The notes: generated by a model not told the origin, from the sequence alone. A stretch of 64,000 nucleotides of DNA from Streptococcus infantarius subsp. infantarius ATCC BAA-102 (GCF_000154985.1 NZ_DS572693.1:62001-126000); one strand, 5' to 3'. Counted from the stretch's first letter, positions 42,018-50,686 are shown. Program-made: numbers and translations.

Positions 42018-42793
42018 AATCATTGAACGCTACGAAGCATACTGTCCACGTGAGCTTTCTATGGAAGGAGATATTTCTGGTCTCCAAATTGGAACTCTTG
42101 ATAAAGAAGTTAGTCGTGTCATGATTGCTCTTGATGTGCGTGAAACGACAGTGGCAGAAGCAATCGAGAAAAATGTTGACTTGATTATCGTTAAGCATGC
42201 TCCCATTTTTCGTCCGCTAAAAGACCTTGCGGCGATTCCCCAAAATCAGATTTACCTTGACTTGGTAAAACATGATATCGCCGTATACGTGAGTCACACA
42301 AATATCGATATTGTGCCAGATGGTTTAAATGATTGGTTCTGTGAGCTGTTAGACATTACCGATACAGAGATTTTAAGTCCTACGGCTGATGGTTACGGGA
42401 TTGGTCGAGTTGGAACGATTGAGGAGCAATTTTTTTCTAGAATTTGCTCTTAAGGTTAAAGAAAAATTCAACTTAGATAGTGTTCGTTTGGTCGCATATG
42501 GAAATCAAGATAAGCTCATTAATCGCGTAGCTATTTGTGGTGGTAGTGGTCAAAGTTTTTACCGTGAAGCAATGGCAAAAGGGGCGCAAGTCTACATCAC
42601 TGGTGATATTTACTATCATACGGCTCAAGAAATGATTACAAATGGCATGCTTGCTATTGATCCTGGGCATCATATTGAGGTGCTCATGGTTGATAAATTA
42701 CTTGAAAAATTTAATGCTTGGAAAAATGACAATCATTGGTCAGTAGATTTCATTGCCAGTGAGGCAGAAACAAATCCGTTTTATCATTTATAA
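42004..42793 (+). pseudogene. Nif3-like dinuclear metal center protein, frameshifted
   Basis: The first 142 codons ([18 protein letters not shown] to GTIEEQFF) match the N-terminal half of Nif3-like NGG1-interacting factor family proteins, with metal ligands in VKHAPIF and VSHTNID. A run of seven T bases (42430-42436) shifts the frame into RICS and a stop at 42453. Removing one T reads [16 protein letters not shown] and continues to the normal end at 42793, including [14 protein letters not shown] and DPGHHIEV. The gene is broken, phase-variable or carries a homopolymer base-call error. Start overlaps trmK. Confidence 0.88.
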
Positions 42794-42794
42794 A

Positions 42795-42822
42795 AAATTA
42801 CTGACATTTGTCAGTAATTTTC
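42795..42822 (+). terminator. Terminator after the nif3-like gene
   Basis: AAATTACTGACA pairs with TGTCAGTAATTT around a short TTTG-containing loop. A and T runs flank it. Confidence 0.8.
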
Positions 42823-42851
42823 GTTAAAAGCTTGTAAAATTAGGAAATTTA

Positions 42852-42880
42852 GTGACAGCATTTGCAAAAAATGATAGAAT
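42852..42880 (+). promoter_or_regulatory. Promoter of the rml operon
   Basis: GTGACA (42852-42857), 17-bp spacer, TAGAAT (42875-42880) with TGA upstream. Confidence 0.7.
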
Positions 42881-42925
42881 AGTTCTGATAATTGATAATT
42901 TATTGACAAAGAGGGAGACCTAACT

Positions 42926-43795
42926 ATGAAAGGTATTATTCTTGCAGGAGGTTCAGGAACACGTTTGTATCCTTTGACTCGTGCGGCTTCAAAACAACTT
43001 ATGCCAGTGTATGATAAACCAATGATTTATTATCCACTATCAACATTGATGTTGGCAGGTATCCGAGATATCTTGATTATCTCAACACCAACAGATATTC
43101 ATCGTTTTGAAGAACTACTTGGCGACGGTTCAGAATTTGGTATTTCACTTTCTTACGCTGTACAACCAAGTCCAGATGGATTGGCACAAGCCTTTATCAT
43201 CGGTGAAGAATTTATCGGAGATGACAATGTTGCTCTTGTTTTGGGAGATAACATTTACCATGGAGCAGGTCTAAGTAAAATGCTTCAAAAAGCAGCAAAC
43301 AAAGAAAAAGGTGCTACTGTCTTTGGTTACCAAGTAAAAGACCCAGAACGTTTTGGTGTTGTTGAATTCGACGAAGATTTCAATGCTATCTCAATCGAAG
43401 AAAAACCAGAACATCCAAAATCACACTACGCTGTAACAGGTCTTTACTTCTACGATAACGATGTTGTAGAAATTGCTAAAAACATCAAACCAAGTGTACG
43501 TGGTGAACTTGAAATCACAGATGTAAATAAAGCTTATCTTGAACGTGGCGATCTTTCTGTAGAAGTTATGGGACGCGGCTTTGCATGGCTTGATACAGGA
43601 ACACACGAAAGCCTTCTTGAAGCAGCTCAATACATTGAAACAGTGCAACGTATGCAAAACCTTCAAGTAGCGAACTTGGAAGAAATTGCATACCGCATGG
43701 GTTACATCACAAAAGAAGATGTTTACAACCTTGCACAACCACTTAAGAAAAACGAATACGGAAAATACTTGCTCCGTTTGATTGGAGAAGACTAA
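42926..43795 (+). CDS. rmlA: Glucose-1-phosphate thymidylyltransferase
   Basis: This 289-residue nucleotidyltransferase makes dTDP-glucose, step one of dTDP-L-rhamnose synthesis. [25 protein letters not shown] is the nucleotide-binding signature (about 7-31), and VLGDNIYHG and EEKPEHPKS follow. Rhamnose is the backbone sugar of streptococcal cell-wall polysaccharides, so the operon is close to essential. GAGGGAGA precedes the ATG. Its stop overlaps the rmlC start by one base (TAATGAC). Confidence 0.96.
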   Translation: MKGIILAGGSGTRLYPLTRAASKQLMPVYDKPMIYYPLSTLMLAGIRDILIISTPTDIHRFEELLGDGSEFGISLSYAVQPSPDGLAQAFIIGEEFIGDDNVALVLGDNIYHGAGLSKMLQKAANKEKGATVFGYQVKDPERFGVVEFDEDFNAISIEEKPEHPKSHYAVTGLYFYDNDVVEIAKNIKPSVRGELEITDVNKAYLERGDLSVEVMGRGFAWLDTGTHESLLEAAQYIETVQRMQNLQVANLEEIAYRMGYITKEDVYNLAQPLKKNEYGKYLLRLIGED

Positions 43796-44391
43796 TGACA
43801 GAACAGTTTTTTGGTAAAGAATTAGCAGCACGTAAAATCGAAGCCATCCCAGGAATGATTGAATTTGATATTCCTGTTCACGGTGACAACCGCGGATGGT
43901 TTAAAGAAAACTTCCAAAAAGAAAAAATGCTTCCTCTTGGTTTTCCAGAATCATTCTTTGCAGAAGGAAAATTACAAAATAACGTTAGCTTTTCACATAA
44001 AAACGTTTTGCGTGGACTTCACGCAGAACCTTGGGACAAATACATCTCAGTTGCTGACGAAGGTAAAGTACTAGGTTCATGGGTTGACTTACGTGAAGGT
44101 GACAGCTTTGGTCATGTTTACCAAACAGTTATCGATGCTTCAAAAGGTATCTTTGTCCCGCGTGGTGTCGCTAACGGTTTCCAAGTATTGTCTGATAAAG
44201 TATCATACAGCTACTTGGTTAACGACTACTGGGCACTTGAACTTAAACCAAAATACGCTTTTGTAAACTATGCAGATCCAACTCTTGGTATCAAATGGGA
44301 AAACTTGGAAGAAGCAGAAGTTTCTGAAGCAGATAAAAATCACCCACTACTTAAAGATGTTAAACCTTTAAGTAAAGATGATTTGAACTAA
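43795..44391 (+). CDS. rmlC: dTDP-4-dehydrorhamnose 3,5-epimerase (RmlC family)
   Basis: This 198-residue cupin-fold protein of the sugar 3,5-epimerase family acts third in dTDP-rhamnose synthesis. Family features are DNRGWFKENF (about 32-41), VSFSHKNVLRGLHAEPWDKYISV (catalytic His in RGLHAE) and FVPRGVANGFQVLSD. The streptococcal RmlC is slightly longer and more divergent than enterobacterial RmlC, and this protein follows that pattern. Translation is coupled to rmlA. rmlD is not in the window and lies elsewhere. Confidence 0.93.
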   Translation: MTEQFFGKELAARKIEAIPGMIEFDIPVHGDNRGWFKENFQKEKMLPLGFPESFFAEGKLQNNVSFSHKNVLRGLHAEPWDKYISVADEGKVLGSWVDLREGDSFGHVYQTVIDASKGIFVPRGVANGFQVLSDKVSYSYLVNDYWALELKPKYAFVNYADPTLGIKWENLEEAEVSEADKNHPLLKDVKPLSKDDLN

Positions 44392-45618
<1,227 letters not shown>

Positions 45619-45621
45619 TTT

Positions 45622-45671
45622 AAAAAGCCTATCGTATCAAGGGTTACAGCTTGTGCGATTGGCTTTTTTTT
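45622..45671 (+). terminator. Terminator after rmlB
   Basis: AAGCCTATCG pairs with CGATTGGCTT with one mismatch, followed by a run of T bases. Confidence 0.75.
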
Positions 45672-45700
45672 ATAGTTTTGGGGCATTTTTGGGGCATGAA
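45672..45700. repeat. Tandem 11-bp repeat at the prophage left end, probable att/integrase-arm region
   Basis: TTTTGGGGCAT occurs twice in tandem (45676-45686 and 45687-45697) between the rmlB terminator and the integrase stop codon. Directly repeated short sites at this place usually bind the integrase arm domain. The crossover core cannot be set without the other prophage end, which is outside the window. Confidence 0.5.
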
Positions 45701-46840
45701 TTATATTGAATTGAGTATATCGACAACTTCAGTTCGCATATTTTTGGTAATATGGGTGTAAATTTGAATGGTTGTTTTTGAATCAGAATGACCAACCCTG
45801 TCCATAATTGCTTTTAAAGGGACACCCTTTTCAGCCAGGAAACTAACAAGCGTATGCCTAAAAATATGACTTGTTAAATGTTTAGGGATAGGGTTTGAGA
45901 GTCTATTGTTAGCAGCACGGATTGATTTGTTGAATGAGTTGTCTTGAATGGGTATGCCGTTCCTGCTAACGAATATATAACCTGTTTTCTTACAACTTTG
46001 GCTAGTGTCTTCTTCTAATTTATTTAAGAGTTGAACTTCATTTAAAATCTCCCGTTCCCTCTCTGTTAGAAGAGTCTCACGCCAGCTTGAATTTGTTTTA
46101 GGAGTTTGTTTTTGAGAATTTTCATAGCCACTAGTCATGTAATCTAAGGTGCCATGAATTTCTATATACTCTTCTTTAATATTTTCAGGTCGCAATGCAA
46201 TTGCTTCACCAAATCGGCATCCATTGTAAACCATAAATTCTGCAAGCAATGCAATCTTTTTTGAAACACTATGCCTATTCATTTCTTTTAATAGTCTGTA
46301 TAGCTCATCTTTTTCAAGATATTTTTGTGTTATATTTTCAAAATCTTCAATTGTTTTGGGAGGTTTCGAAAGTTTAACGCCAGTTGCAGGATTTTCCGAA
46401 ACATATCCGATACTGATCGCATAATCAAAAGTTTGTTTAAAGATTTGTTTTATACGTTTTTTCTTATCGAAGCTACCTGGGACGTCATCGACTAAGTTTT
46501 GTAAAAATTTAGTAGTTACTTTTGAAAGTAATACCTTTTCATCAATCACTTTCGTCAATCCTTTTACTTTGTACTCAATTGTTTTTTGAGAAGTAGGTTT
46601 AAGGCTTGGTTTGTGATGATTCCACCATTCGTTTATAATATCAACTAACTTTGCATCTGTAGTGGTTAGTTTGGCTAGTTTTTCTTTTATTTTTCTATCA
46701 AGGATTCTTTGTGCTTCTTTGCGCGATCTTGGTGTGTCGCGGTCCATTAAAGTTGAAACTTTTCTCCACTCCCCAGTGTATGGGTGTCTATATCTTTCAA
46801 CAAAATTTATTTTTCCACTTTTATGGTTTTCAATCCACAT
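45701..46840 (-). CDS. int: Phage tyrosine integrase
   Basis: This 379-residue tyrosine recombinase integrates and excises the prophage. The N-terminal arm-binding domain (about 1-60, KINFVERYRHPYTGEWRKVS) and core-binding SAM-like domain precede the catalytic domain. Arg lies in NGCRFGEA, His-x-x-Arg in SHIFRHTL, His in VGHSDSKTT and the nucleophile in QIYTHI (Tyr at about 364). GAGG precedes the ATG on the minus strand. It is the leftmost phage gene, reading toward the host junction. Confidence 0.95.
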   Translation of the reverse strand: MWIENHKSGKINFVERYRHPYTGEWRKVSTLMDRDTPRSRKEAQRILDRKIKEKLAKLTTTDAKLVDIINEWWNHHKPSLKPTSQKTIEYKVKGLTKVIDEKVLLSKVTTKFLQNLVDDVPGSFDKKKRIKQIFKQTFDYAISIGYVSENPATGVKLSKPPKTIEDFENITQKYLEKDELYRLLKEMNRHSVSKKIALLAEFMVYNGCRFGEAIALRPENIKEEYIEIHGTLDYMTSGYENSQKQTPKTNSSWRETLLTEREREILNEVQLLNKLEEDTSQSCKKTGYIFVSRNGIPIQDNSFNKSIRAANNRLSNPIPKHLTSHIFRHTLVSFLAEKGVPLKAIMDRVGHSDSKTTIQIYTHITKNMRTEVVDILNSI

Positions 46841-46870
46841 TTGTTAATACCTCATTTCTATGGTAAAATG

Positions 46871-46912
46871 GGTATAGTAAAGAGGCCTACAGTATGCAGG
46901 TTTTTACTATAC
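46871..46912. repeat. Inverted repeat upstream of int
   Basis: GTATAGTAAA and TTTACTATAC (10 bp each) flank a 20-bp core in the int leader. TTTTTC follows on the plus strand, so it resembles a terminator for leftward-facing flow and includes the int -10 region. Confidence 0.5.
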
Positions 46913-46934
46913 TTTTTCATTGTCTCTACACTCA
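46903..46934 (-). promoter_or_regulatory. Candidate int promoter
   Basis: Minus-strand TTGAGT, an 18-bp spacer and TATAGT. The -35 lies inside the 46,923-46,960 inverted repeat, so a protein bound there could control int. Confidence 0.45.
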
Positions 46935-46966
46935 ATTTTTGGCGAAGGCGAGTGTAGAGATTTTTA
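46923..46966. repeat. Perfect 11-bp inverted repeat, operator or terminator
   Basis: TCTCTACACTC (46923-46933) and GAGTGTAGAGA (46950-46960) with a 16-base spacer, then TTTTTATT on the plus strand. It may be an operator over the int promoter or a terminator. The bases after each hairpin (TTTTTACTATACTTTTTCA and TTTTTATTGTACTTTTTTA) are near-identical direct repeats. Confidence 0.6.
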
Positions 46967-46994
46967 TTGTACTTTTTTAGTGAATGTGTTAAAA

Positions 46995-47000
46995 TATAAT
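46995..47000 (+). promoter_or_regulatory. -10 element of the candidate small RNA
   Basis: TATAAT at 46995-47000 lies about 7 nt before the 5' arm of the small RNA helix. The -35 is poor. Confidence 0.5.
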
Positions 47001-47004
47001 TAAC

Positions 47005-47097
47005 AAGATAACTTGCGAAGGATTAACGTTGTGTTCCCGAATGGGAGTAAGTCAAAGGACGAGAATTCACAGATGCCTGGGGTTATCTTATTTTTTT
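47005..47097 (+). ncRNA. Candidate structured small RNA convergent with the DUF3644/HEPN gene
   Basis: AAGATAAC (47005-47012) at the inferred 5' end pairs with GTTATCTT (47082-47089), which is followed by ATTTTTTT. The closing helix thus doubles as terminator. Inside are a TCCC/GGGA hairpin and a TGTG/CACA helix. A -10 TATAAT lies just upstream. The RNA of about 90 nt ends on the stop codon of the minus-strand DUF3644 gene. No convincing ORF is present. It resembles, in size and placement, the structured RNAs found near abiF-type HEPN genes, but no homology has been shown. Confidence 0.55.
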
Positions 47098-48077
47098 GTC
47101 CTCTTTTTCAAGTTTTCTACGAATGTTTCAGGGTTCCGTTCAATCTCTTCAATGATAAACTCACAGAAAGCTGGAGCGTAGCTATATCGATTACCGATTT
47201 TATAGTGGTAGCAATAGCGTCCATCTTTCTTAATATCGTAAAATGCATTAAATAGTTGTAGGTCGTTTGTTGTAAACGGCCTTTTTTGCTTTTCACCACT
47301 TACTATTTTTGTTAACAAAATCCCTTTCGCTCTTAAACGTTTATTAACAATTTTTATAACTTCCTTAGTAGTCAGTGGGTATACTGCATTTGGGTCTTTA
47401 ATTTCTCGGAGTATGCCGACACTTGTTTCAGCACCATTGTCTAACTTAACTGCTAAATCAGCATCTTGTTTTCGCTTAGTGATATAGAATCGTGTTTCTA
47501 CTGGGACAGCATAGTCAGAATTACTAGCAGAAATTTCACTTTCAATCTTTGCTTGTTCAGCTAGTAAACGTTCTGCCATTTTTGGGGAATATTTAGCTTT
47601 AATTTCTTCCTGATTAAGTTGGTCGATACGGACAGATAAAGTCAGGAAATTTTGTGCAATTTGTTTTGTGATATCTTCCTGGTGGAATTCTTGCATTTTA
47701 GAAATATAATTAGACACACAAGCTTGGAACAATGGCGCATAGATGTGCTCATAATCTTCTGTTATAAAGTGAGTGCTAGTGTTTCTAAGTTCGATAATTT
47801 GGACAAGGTTTTTTCTCAACGATCCATGTTTATCTGGAAATACTGTTTCTACTGCATTTTCCAATGATATAGTTCGGTCTTTGCTGTCCTTAAAGTAGAT
47901 AGCTTCCTCACTGTCATTATTAATGATATGAGCCTTTAACATCAACTCCCAAGCGTTGCAAATAAAGAAACTAAAGCCTTCAATCCGATATTTAATAGTC
48001 GGCTTATTATAGATTTCAAGCCCCATGATAAAAGCTTCAATACTTTTATCGACTAATCGTTTTGCTAAATTTTCCAT
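47088..48077 (-). CDS. DUF3644 domain protein with HEPN ribonuclease motif
   Basis: This 329-residue protein matches the DUF3644 pattern: an N-terminal helical region (FFICNAWELMLKAHIIN) followed by ELRNTSTHF. RNTSTH (98-103) fits the HEPN nuclease motif R-(N/H)-x3-H seen in abortive-infection and Cas13 RNases. The C-terminal half (about 200-329) is basic and looks like an RNA- or DNA-binding tail ending KKRTKK. It sits between int and the repressor, the usual place of prophage defence cargo. GAAAGGAT precedes the ATG. A small RNA candidate lies convergent at its 3' end. Function is inference. Confidence 0.75.
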   Translation of the reverse strand: MENLAKRLVDKSIEAFIMGLEIYNKPTIKYRIEGFSFFICNAWELMLKAHIINNDSEEAIYFKDSKDRTISLENAVETVFPDKHGSLRKNLVQIIELRNTSTHFITEDYEHIYAPLFQACVSNYISKMQEFHQEDITKQIAQNFLTLSVRIDQLNQEEIKAKYSPKMAERLLAEQAKIESEISASNSDYAVPVETRFYITKRKQDADLAVKLDNGAETSVGILREIKDPNAVYPLTTKEVIKIVNKRLRAKGILLTKIVSGEKQKRPFTTNDLQLFNAFYDIKKDGRYCYHYKIGNRYSYAPAFCEFIIEEIERNPETFVENLKKRTKK

Positions 48078-48140
48078 GCTATCCTTTCTGAAATATATTT
48101 AGTTTCATCCATGTGTTCTCCTAAAACCTTAATAATATTT

Positions 48141-48260
48141 TTATTCTTTCCTATTCTCCTCAATCCATTTTTCGATTTTTTCTAATTGTTCATCAGTTAA
48201 TGGATTGTTATCGATATGTTCAAGTAGTTCTTGAACAAGTTCCCTAAAATGGTTAGTCAT
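48141..48260 (-). CDS. Small acidic protein of 39 residues
   Basis: The ORF MTNHFRELVQELLEHIDNNP (1-20) continues with LTDEQLEKIEKWIEENRKE. It is entirely charged and helical and is preceded by AGAAGGGAT at a suitable distance. It lies upstream of the DUF3644 gene on the same strand. A small acidic partner or antitoxin is one possibility, but no family was recognised. Confidence 0.6.
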   Translation of the reverse strand: MTNHFRELVQELLEHIDNNPLTDEQLEKIEKWIEENRKE

Positions 48261-48317
48261 AAATCAATATCCCTTCTAACTGTTTAGCTTAAAAAGAACA
48301 TTTGTACGTTGATAGCT

Positions 48318-49112
48318 TTAATCTTCTAAACTATAATCATTTACTGTAATTTGAATAGTTGAAAAAGTTTTATCTGTTGTAAATTCAAGATTTCGTTTCT
48401 CGTTAGCAGCCCAGTTATTTTCATAAATTGGTTGAGTATCAACGGTAGTTCCCTGATCATCAATTAACTTGATATTTAGAGATAAATATTCAAAATTCAA
48501 CTGAGTAGTATTTTCAGCAGTAGCAGTATAGATATAATATGAAGCAGATTCGTCTGAATTCGCTTCATCCAATGTAAATGTGAGAGAGTCAGCAAATGAT
48601 TTTATTGTATCTTCATTTTTGTTCTTTGTTTGAACTTCTTTTCCAGATGCTAACAATTCGTCTAAAATACTTTGGTTTTTTTCAGATACTTCAATTTTTT
48701 TGATATCATTGATTGTAATTAATTTCGAAGTTCTAGAATCATAATGTTTTTCCCAATTATCATAAAATGAATCTGAACCATACGTTTTAGCAACTTTTAA
48801 ACCATTTTTTAGTTCATTTATATAAGCTAAAGCAGCTTCTTTAAGTTTGCTGTCTTTAAATTTAAGATCTTGATATTTTTCAATAACATCAAGCTCTGTC
48901 TGAGTAGCTGTTTCGTATCCTTCTTCAGTCATTACAACGTCAGCATTTGCTTTATCATCAGTATATGTCCATCTGGCATCTAACGCCTTTCCTAAATCAG
49001 TAACAAAATCATTATCATAATATTTCACTTCTTTTTTGGTTGATGTTGTTCCACAGCCAGCAACAATAATACTAACAAATAATAAAGATATTACTAAAAA
49101 CATTCTTTTCAT
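48318..49112 (-). CDS. Prophage lipoprotein with FxLYD-like C-terminal domain
   Basis: This 264-residue protein has a type II signal peptide (KRMFLVISLLFVSIIVAGC, lipidated Cys20). A helical middle (about 75-150) follows. The beta-rich C-terminus (about 165-264) contains NFEYLSLNIKLIDDQGTTVD, like FxLYD/DUF5067 domains. Lipoproteins encoded between int and repressor in streptococcal phages, such as Ltp of TP-J34, block DNA entry of related phages. This protein is unrelated in length to Ltp, so that role is only suggested by position. GGAG lies 8 nt before the ATG. Confidence 0.75.
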   Translation of the reverse strand: MKRMFLVISLLFVSIIVAGCGTTSTKKEVKYYDNDFVTDLGKALDARWTYTDDKANADVVMTEEGYETATQTELDVIEKYQDLKFKDSKLKEAALAYINELKNGLKVAKTYGSDSFYDNWEKHYDSRTSKLITINDIKKIEVSEKNQSILDELLASGKEVQTKNKNEDTIKSFADSLTFTLDEANSDESASYYIYTATAENTTQLNFEYLSLNIKLIDDQGTTVDTQPIYENNWAANEKRNLEFTTDKTFSTIQITVNDYSLED

Positions 49113-49139
49113 TTTTATTTCTCCTATAATTGATAAAAA

Positions 49140-49343
49140 TTATTTACTTTTAAAGGTTCTACCGCAGTTATTACAGTGCCAGTTGTTTTTTCCGTTCTTA
49201 CCGATAAGTCCAAGTAGGACGAGTGGCCAAGAAATTAAAAATCCAATACAACCAACACAACCATTGAAATTTTTTCTGTCCTGATGCATAAACTGAATAT
49301 TGGTGCTTCTGCAATATGGACAGCGTTTAGCAAACAATCCCAT
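49140..49343 (-). CDS. Small zinc-ribbon membrane protein
   Basis: This 67-residue protein has two CxxC pairs, CPYC (8-11) and CNNC (57-60), likely forming one zinc ribbon. They flank a hydrophobic segment (about 32-48, CIGFLISWPLVLLGLIG). It is translated in the lysogeny block between the lipoprotein and the repressor. The ATG follows GAGAAAAAAAG. Function is unknown; similar zinc-ribbon proteins are common as prophage cargo. Confidence 0.7.
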   Translation of the reverse strand: MGLFAKRCPYCRSTNIQFMHQDRKNFNGCVGCIGFLISWPLVLLGLIGKNGKNNWHCNNCGRTFKSK

Positions 49344-49395
49344 CTTTTTTTCTCCATTCTCAGCTTTTAGTGTGGTTCAGTATTTGCACAATTAT

Positions 49396-49596
49396 TTATT
49401 CTTTTGCCATAGAGGCGATAATGATTTTAGCAACGTTTTCTTTCTCTTTTTCGGTCATCGGTGGCTCGTTATGGTCAGCTACTGAATATTCAATAGGGTG
49501 CCATTCACCGTTGACTTTAATCCATTCACGACGTCTGTTACAATGACAATCTAAGTCATGGCAGGTAACTTCCATTGGTCTAGTTTCTTCGTTCAT
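49396..49596 (-). CDS. Hypothetical phage protein of 66 residues
   Basis: A cysteine/histidine cluster CHDLDCHCNRRREW (about 12-25) and an acidic C-terminal helix (MTEKEKENVAKIIIASMAKE) are visible. GGGAG eight bases upstream picks ATG 49596 over an in-frame GTG nine bases earlier. The start lies just beyond the repressor stop, so the two are cotranscribed. No family was recognised. Confidence 0.65.
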   Translation of the reverse strand: MNEETRPMEVTCHDLDCHCNRRREWIKVNGEWHPIEYSVADHNEPPMTEKEKENVAKIIIASMAKE

Positions 49597-49598
49597 TC

Positions 49599-50381
49599 TT
49601 AACACTCCCTATAGACGTCAACAACTTCGCCGATTGTACGCACATCGTTTTCTTCCGAAAGTTGAATATCATCATATTCTTTGTTAAGTGACTCTAAGCG
49701 GTCGCTTTTTAGTTTCTTGACGTAGTTTTCACCATCAACTTTAAAAATGCCGATTTTGTTTAGGTCAACTTGATTTTTCAATTTAATAAAAAGAAAATCG
49801 CCGTTTTTGATTTTAGGCTCCATTGAATGGCCGACTACAATCGCGATAGTGTCATATTCGCTTTCGTCTGGGATTTCATCTTCGTAGAAATCTACCATAG
49901 TGTCATAGTCGTCCTCTTGCCAGTAGCCAGTACCGGCTGAAACCTTACCGGGAACGGGTAAGCTAACACGCTTTCTAGTTTCGTATTCGGCACGTTTTTC
50001 GCAAATATCAAGGGCTCTACCGTCTTCCTCTGCCAAAAGCTTCTCGGAAACCTGTACAAGCTTATCCTTGCGATTGTCGTTTAACTTATTGTAGTTAGAC
50101 AGTAAAATCGCTTGGCGAGGGTCAAAGTTGATTTTAGATGAAATGTCACTTTTTTCAGATTTATCTTCGATTAAATCAGACTTATTTACATTGAAGTAGT
50201 TTGCCAAAAGTTCTATTTTACCAATCCTTGGATAGGTAATACCTTTCAACCAATCTCTAACAGTAGTATATTTTAAATCTAAATCAGAACAAAGGGTATT
50301 TCTATCAATTCCTTTTTTATTCATATAGTAAGCGAGGTTTTTTGAAAAAATTTCTTTATTTTTGACACTTTTTTGGGTCAT
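49599..50381 (-). CDS. CI-like repressor with S24 (LexA-type) self-cleavage domain
   Basis: This 260-residue lysogeny repressor has an N-terminal XRE helix-turn-helix (about 10-65, DRNTLCSDLDLKYTTVRDWL). The linker leads to an S24 peptidase domain with the Ala-Gly cleavage site in VSAGTG (149-150). The catalytic Ser lies in GHSMEP (Ser186) and Lys in YVKKLKSD (Lys222). It should be inactivated by RecA filaments after DNA damage, inducing the phage. AAGGAGGT precedes the ATG. Its promoter overlaps operator 1. Confidence 0.94.
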   Translation of the reverse strand: MTQKSVKNKEIFSKNLAYYMNKKGIDRNTLCSDLDLKYTTVRDWLKGITYPRIGKIELLANYFNVNKSDLIEDKSEKSDISSKINFDPRQAILLSNYNKLNDNRKDKLVQVSEKLLAEEDGRALDICEKRAEYETRKRVSLPVPGKVSAGTGYWQEDDYDTMVDFYEDEIPDESEYDTIAIVVGHSMEPKIKNGDFLFIKLKNQVDLNKIGIFKVDGENYVKKLKSDRLESLNKEYDDIQLSEENDVRTIGEVVDVYREC

Positions 50382-50402
50382 ATGCTTACCTCCTTGCCTA
50401 GT

Positions 50403-50408
50403 ATTTTA
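50403..50408 (-). promoter_or_regulatory. -10 of the repressor promoter (PRM-like)
   Basis: Minus-strand TAAAAT with a TTTACT -35 17 bp upstream. Operator 1 covers the -10/spacer, so the repressor can control itself. Confidence 0.6.
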
Positions 50409-50422
50409 CGTTAAAAACGCAA
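50406..50422. promoter_or_regulatory. Operator 1 of the lysogeny switch
   Basis: TTACGTTAAAAACGCAA is a degenerate copy of the 17-bp operator (arms TTGCG/CGCAA). It overlaps the repressor promoter. Confidence 0.65.
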
Positions 50423-50447
50423 AAAAGTAAATAAGAAAATAAAAAAA

Positions 50448-50464
50448 TTGCGGAAAAAACGCAA
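50448..50464. promoter_or_regulatory. Operator 2 of the lysogeny switch
   Basis: TTGCGGAAAAAACGCAA has perfect TTGCG/CGCAA arms and a 7-bp centre. It lies between the divergent promoters. Confidence 0.75.
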
Positions 50465-50471
50465 AAAATTC

Positions 50472-50500
50472 TTGACATTGCGGTTTAACCGCAGTATAAT
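50472..50500 (+). promoter_or_regulatory. Early lytic promoter (PR-like) with operator 3 as its spacer
   Basis: TTGACA (50472-50477) and TATAAT (50495-50500) are both consensus. The 17-bp spacer (50478-50494) is exactly the palindrome TTGCGGTTTAACCGCAG. Repressor bound there must exclude RNA polymerase. Confidence 0.88.
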
Positions 50501-50549
50501 AAACTCGTAAGGTTGAGATAGACCTTAACAAAAACAGGAGGTACAGCTA

Positions 50550-50648
50550 ATGGCTAAACATAACAAAAAGCCTAAACGCAAAGAACTAGAAGTCGAAATC
50601 AAGATTCTTTGGTTTAAGCTTAGATTCAAAAACATTATTGAATGGTAG
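50550..50648 (+). CDS. Small basic phage protein of 32 residues
   Basis: The ORF is MAKHNKKPKRKELEVEIKIL followed by WFKLRFKNIIEW. It is the first gene of the early transcript, with AGGAGG 7 nt before the ATG. It is highly basic with an amphipathic C-terminal half. It occupies the cro position but has no helix-turn-helix. Function is unknown. Confidence 0.65.
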   Translation: MAKHNKKPKRKELEVEIKILWFKLRFKNIIEW

Positions 50649-50657
50649 TTCAATAAA

Positions 50658-50686
50658 GGAAGCATAAGCTTCCTCCCCTTCGGGGG
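50658..50686 (+). other. Two tandem RNA hairpins, one with a UUCG tetraloop
   Basis: GGAAGC-ATAA-GCTTCC (50658-50673) is followed directly by CCCC-TTCG-GGGG (50675-50686). UUCG with a C-G closing pair is an exceptionally stable tetraloop. No T-run follows, so this is more likely an RNA-stabilising or folding element than a terminator. It lies 43 nt upstream of the CRISPR-like repeat. Confidence 0.6.

Noticed and set aside
45676-45697. Tandem TTTTGGGGCAT as a mini CRISPR array
   Set aside because: Units are 11 bp without spacers and lie beside int. Integrase-arm or att sites are the better explanation.
46923-46966. Inverted repeat near int as a clear terminator for a plus-strand gene
   Set aside because: No plus-strand gene precedes it, so it is recorded as operator or terminator without choosing.
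47013-47255. Open frame of 80 codons on the plus strand over the small RNA
   Set aside because: No ribosome site. It overlaps the DUF3644 gene antisense and its composition reflects that gene. The RNA structure explains the region better.
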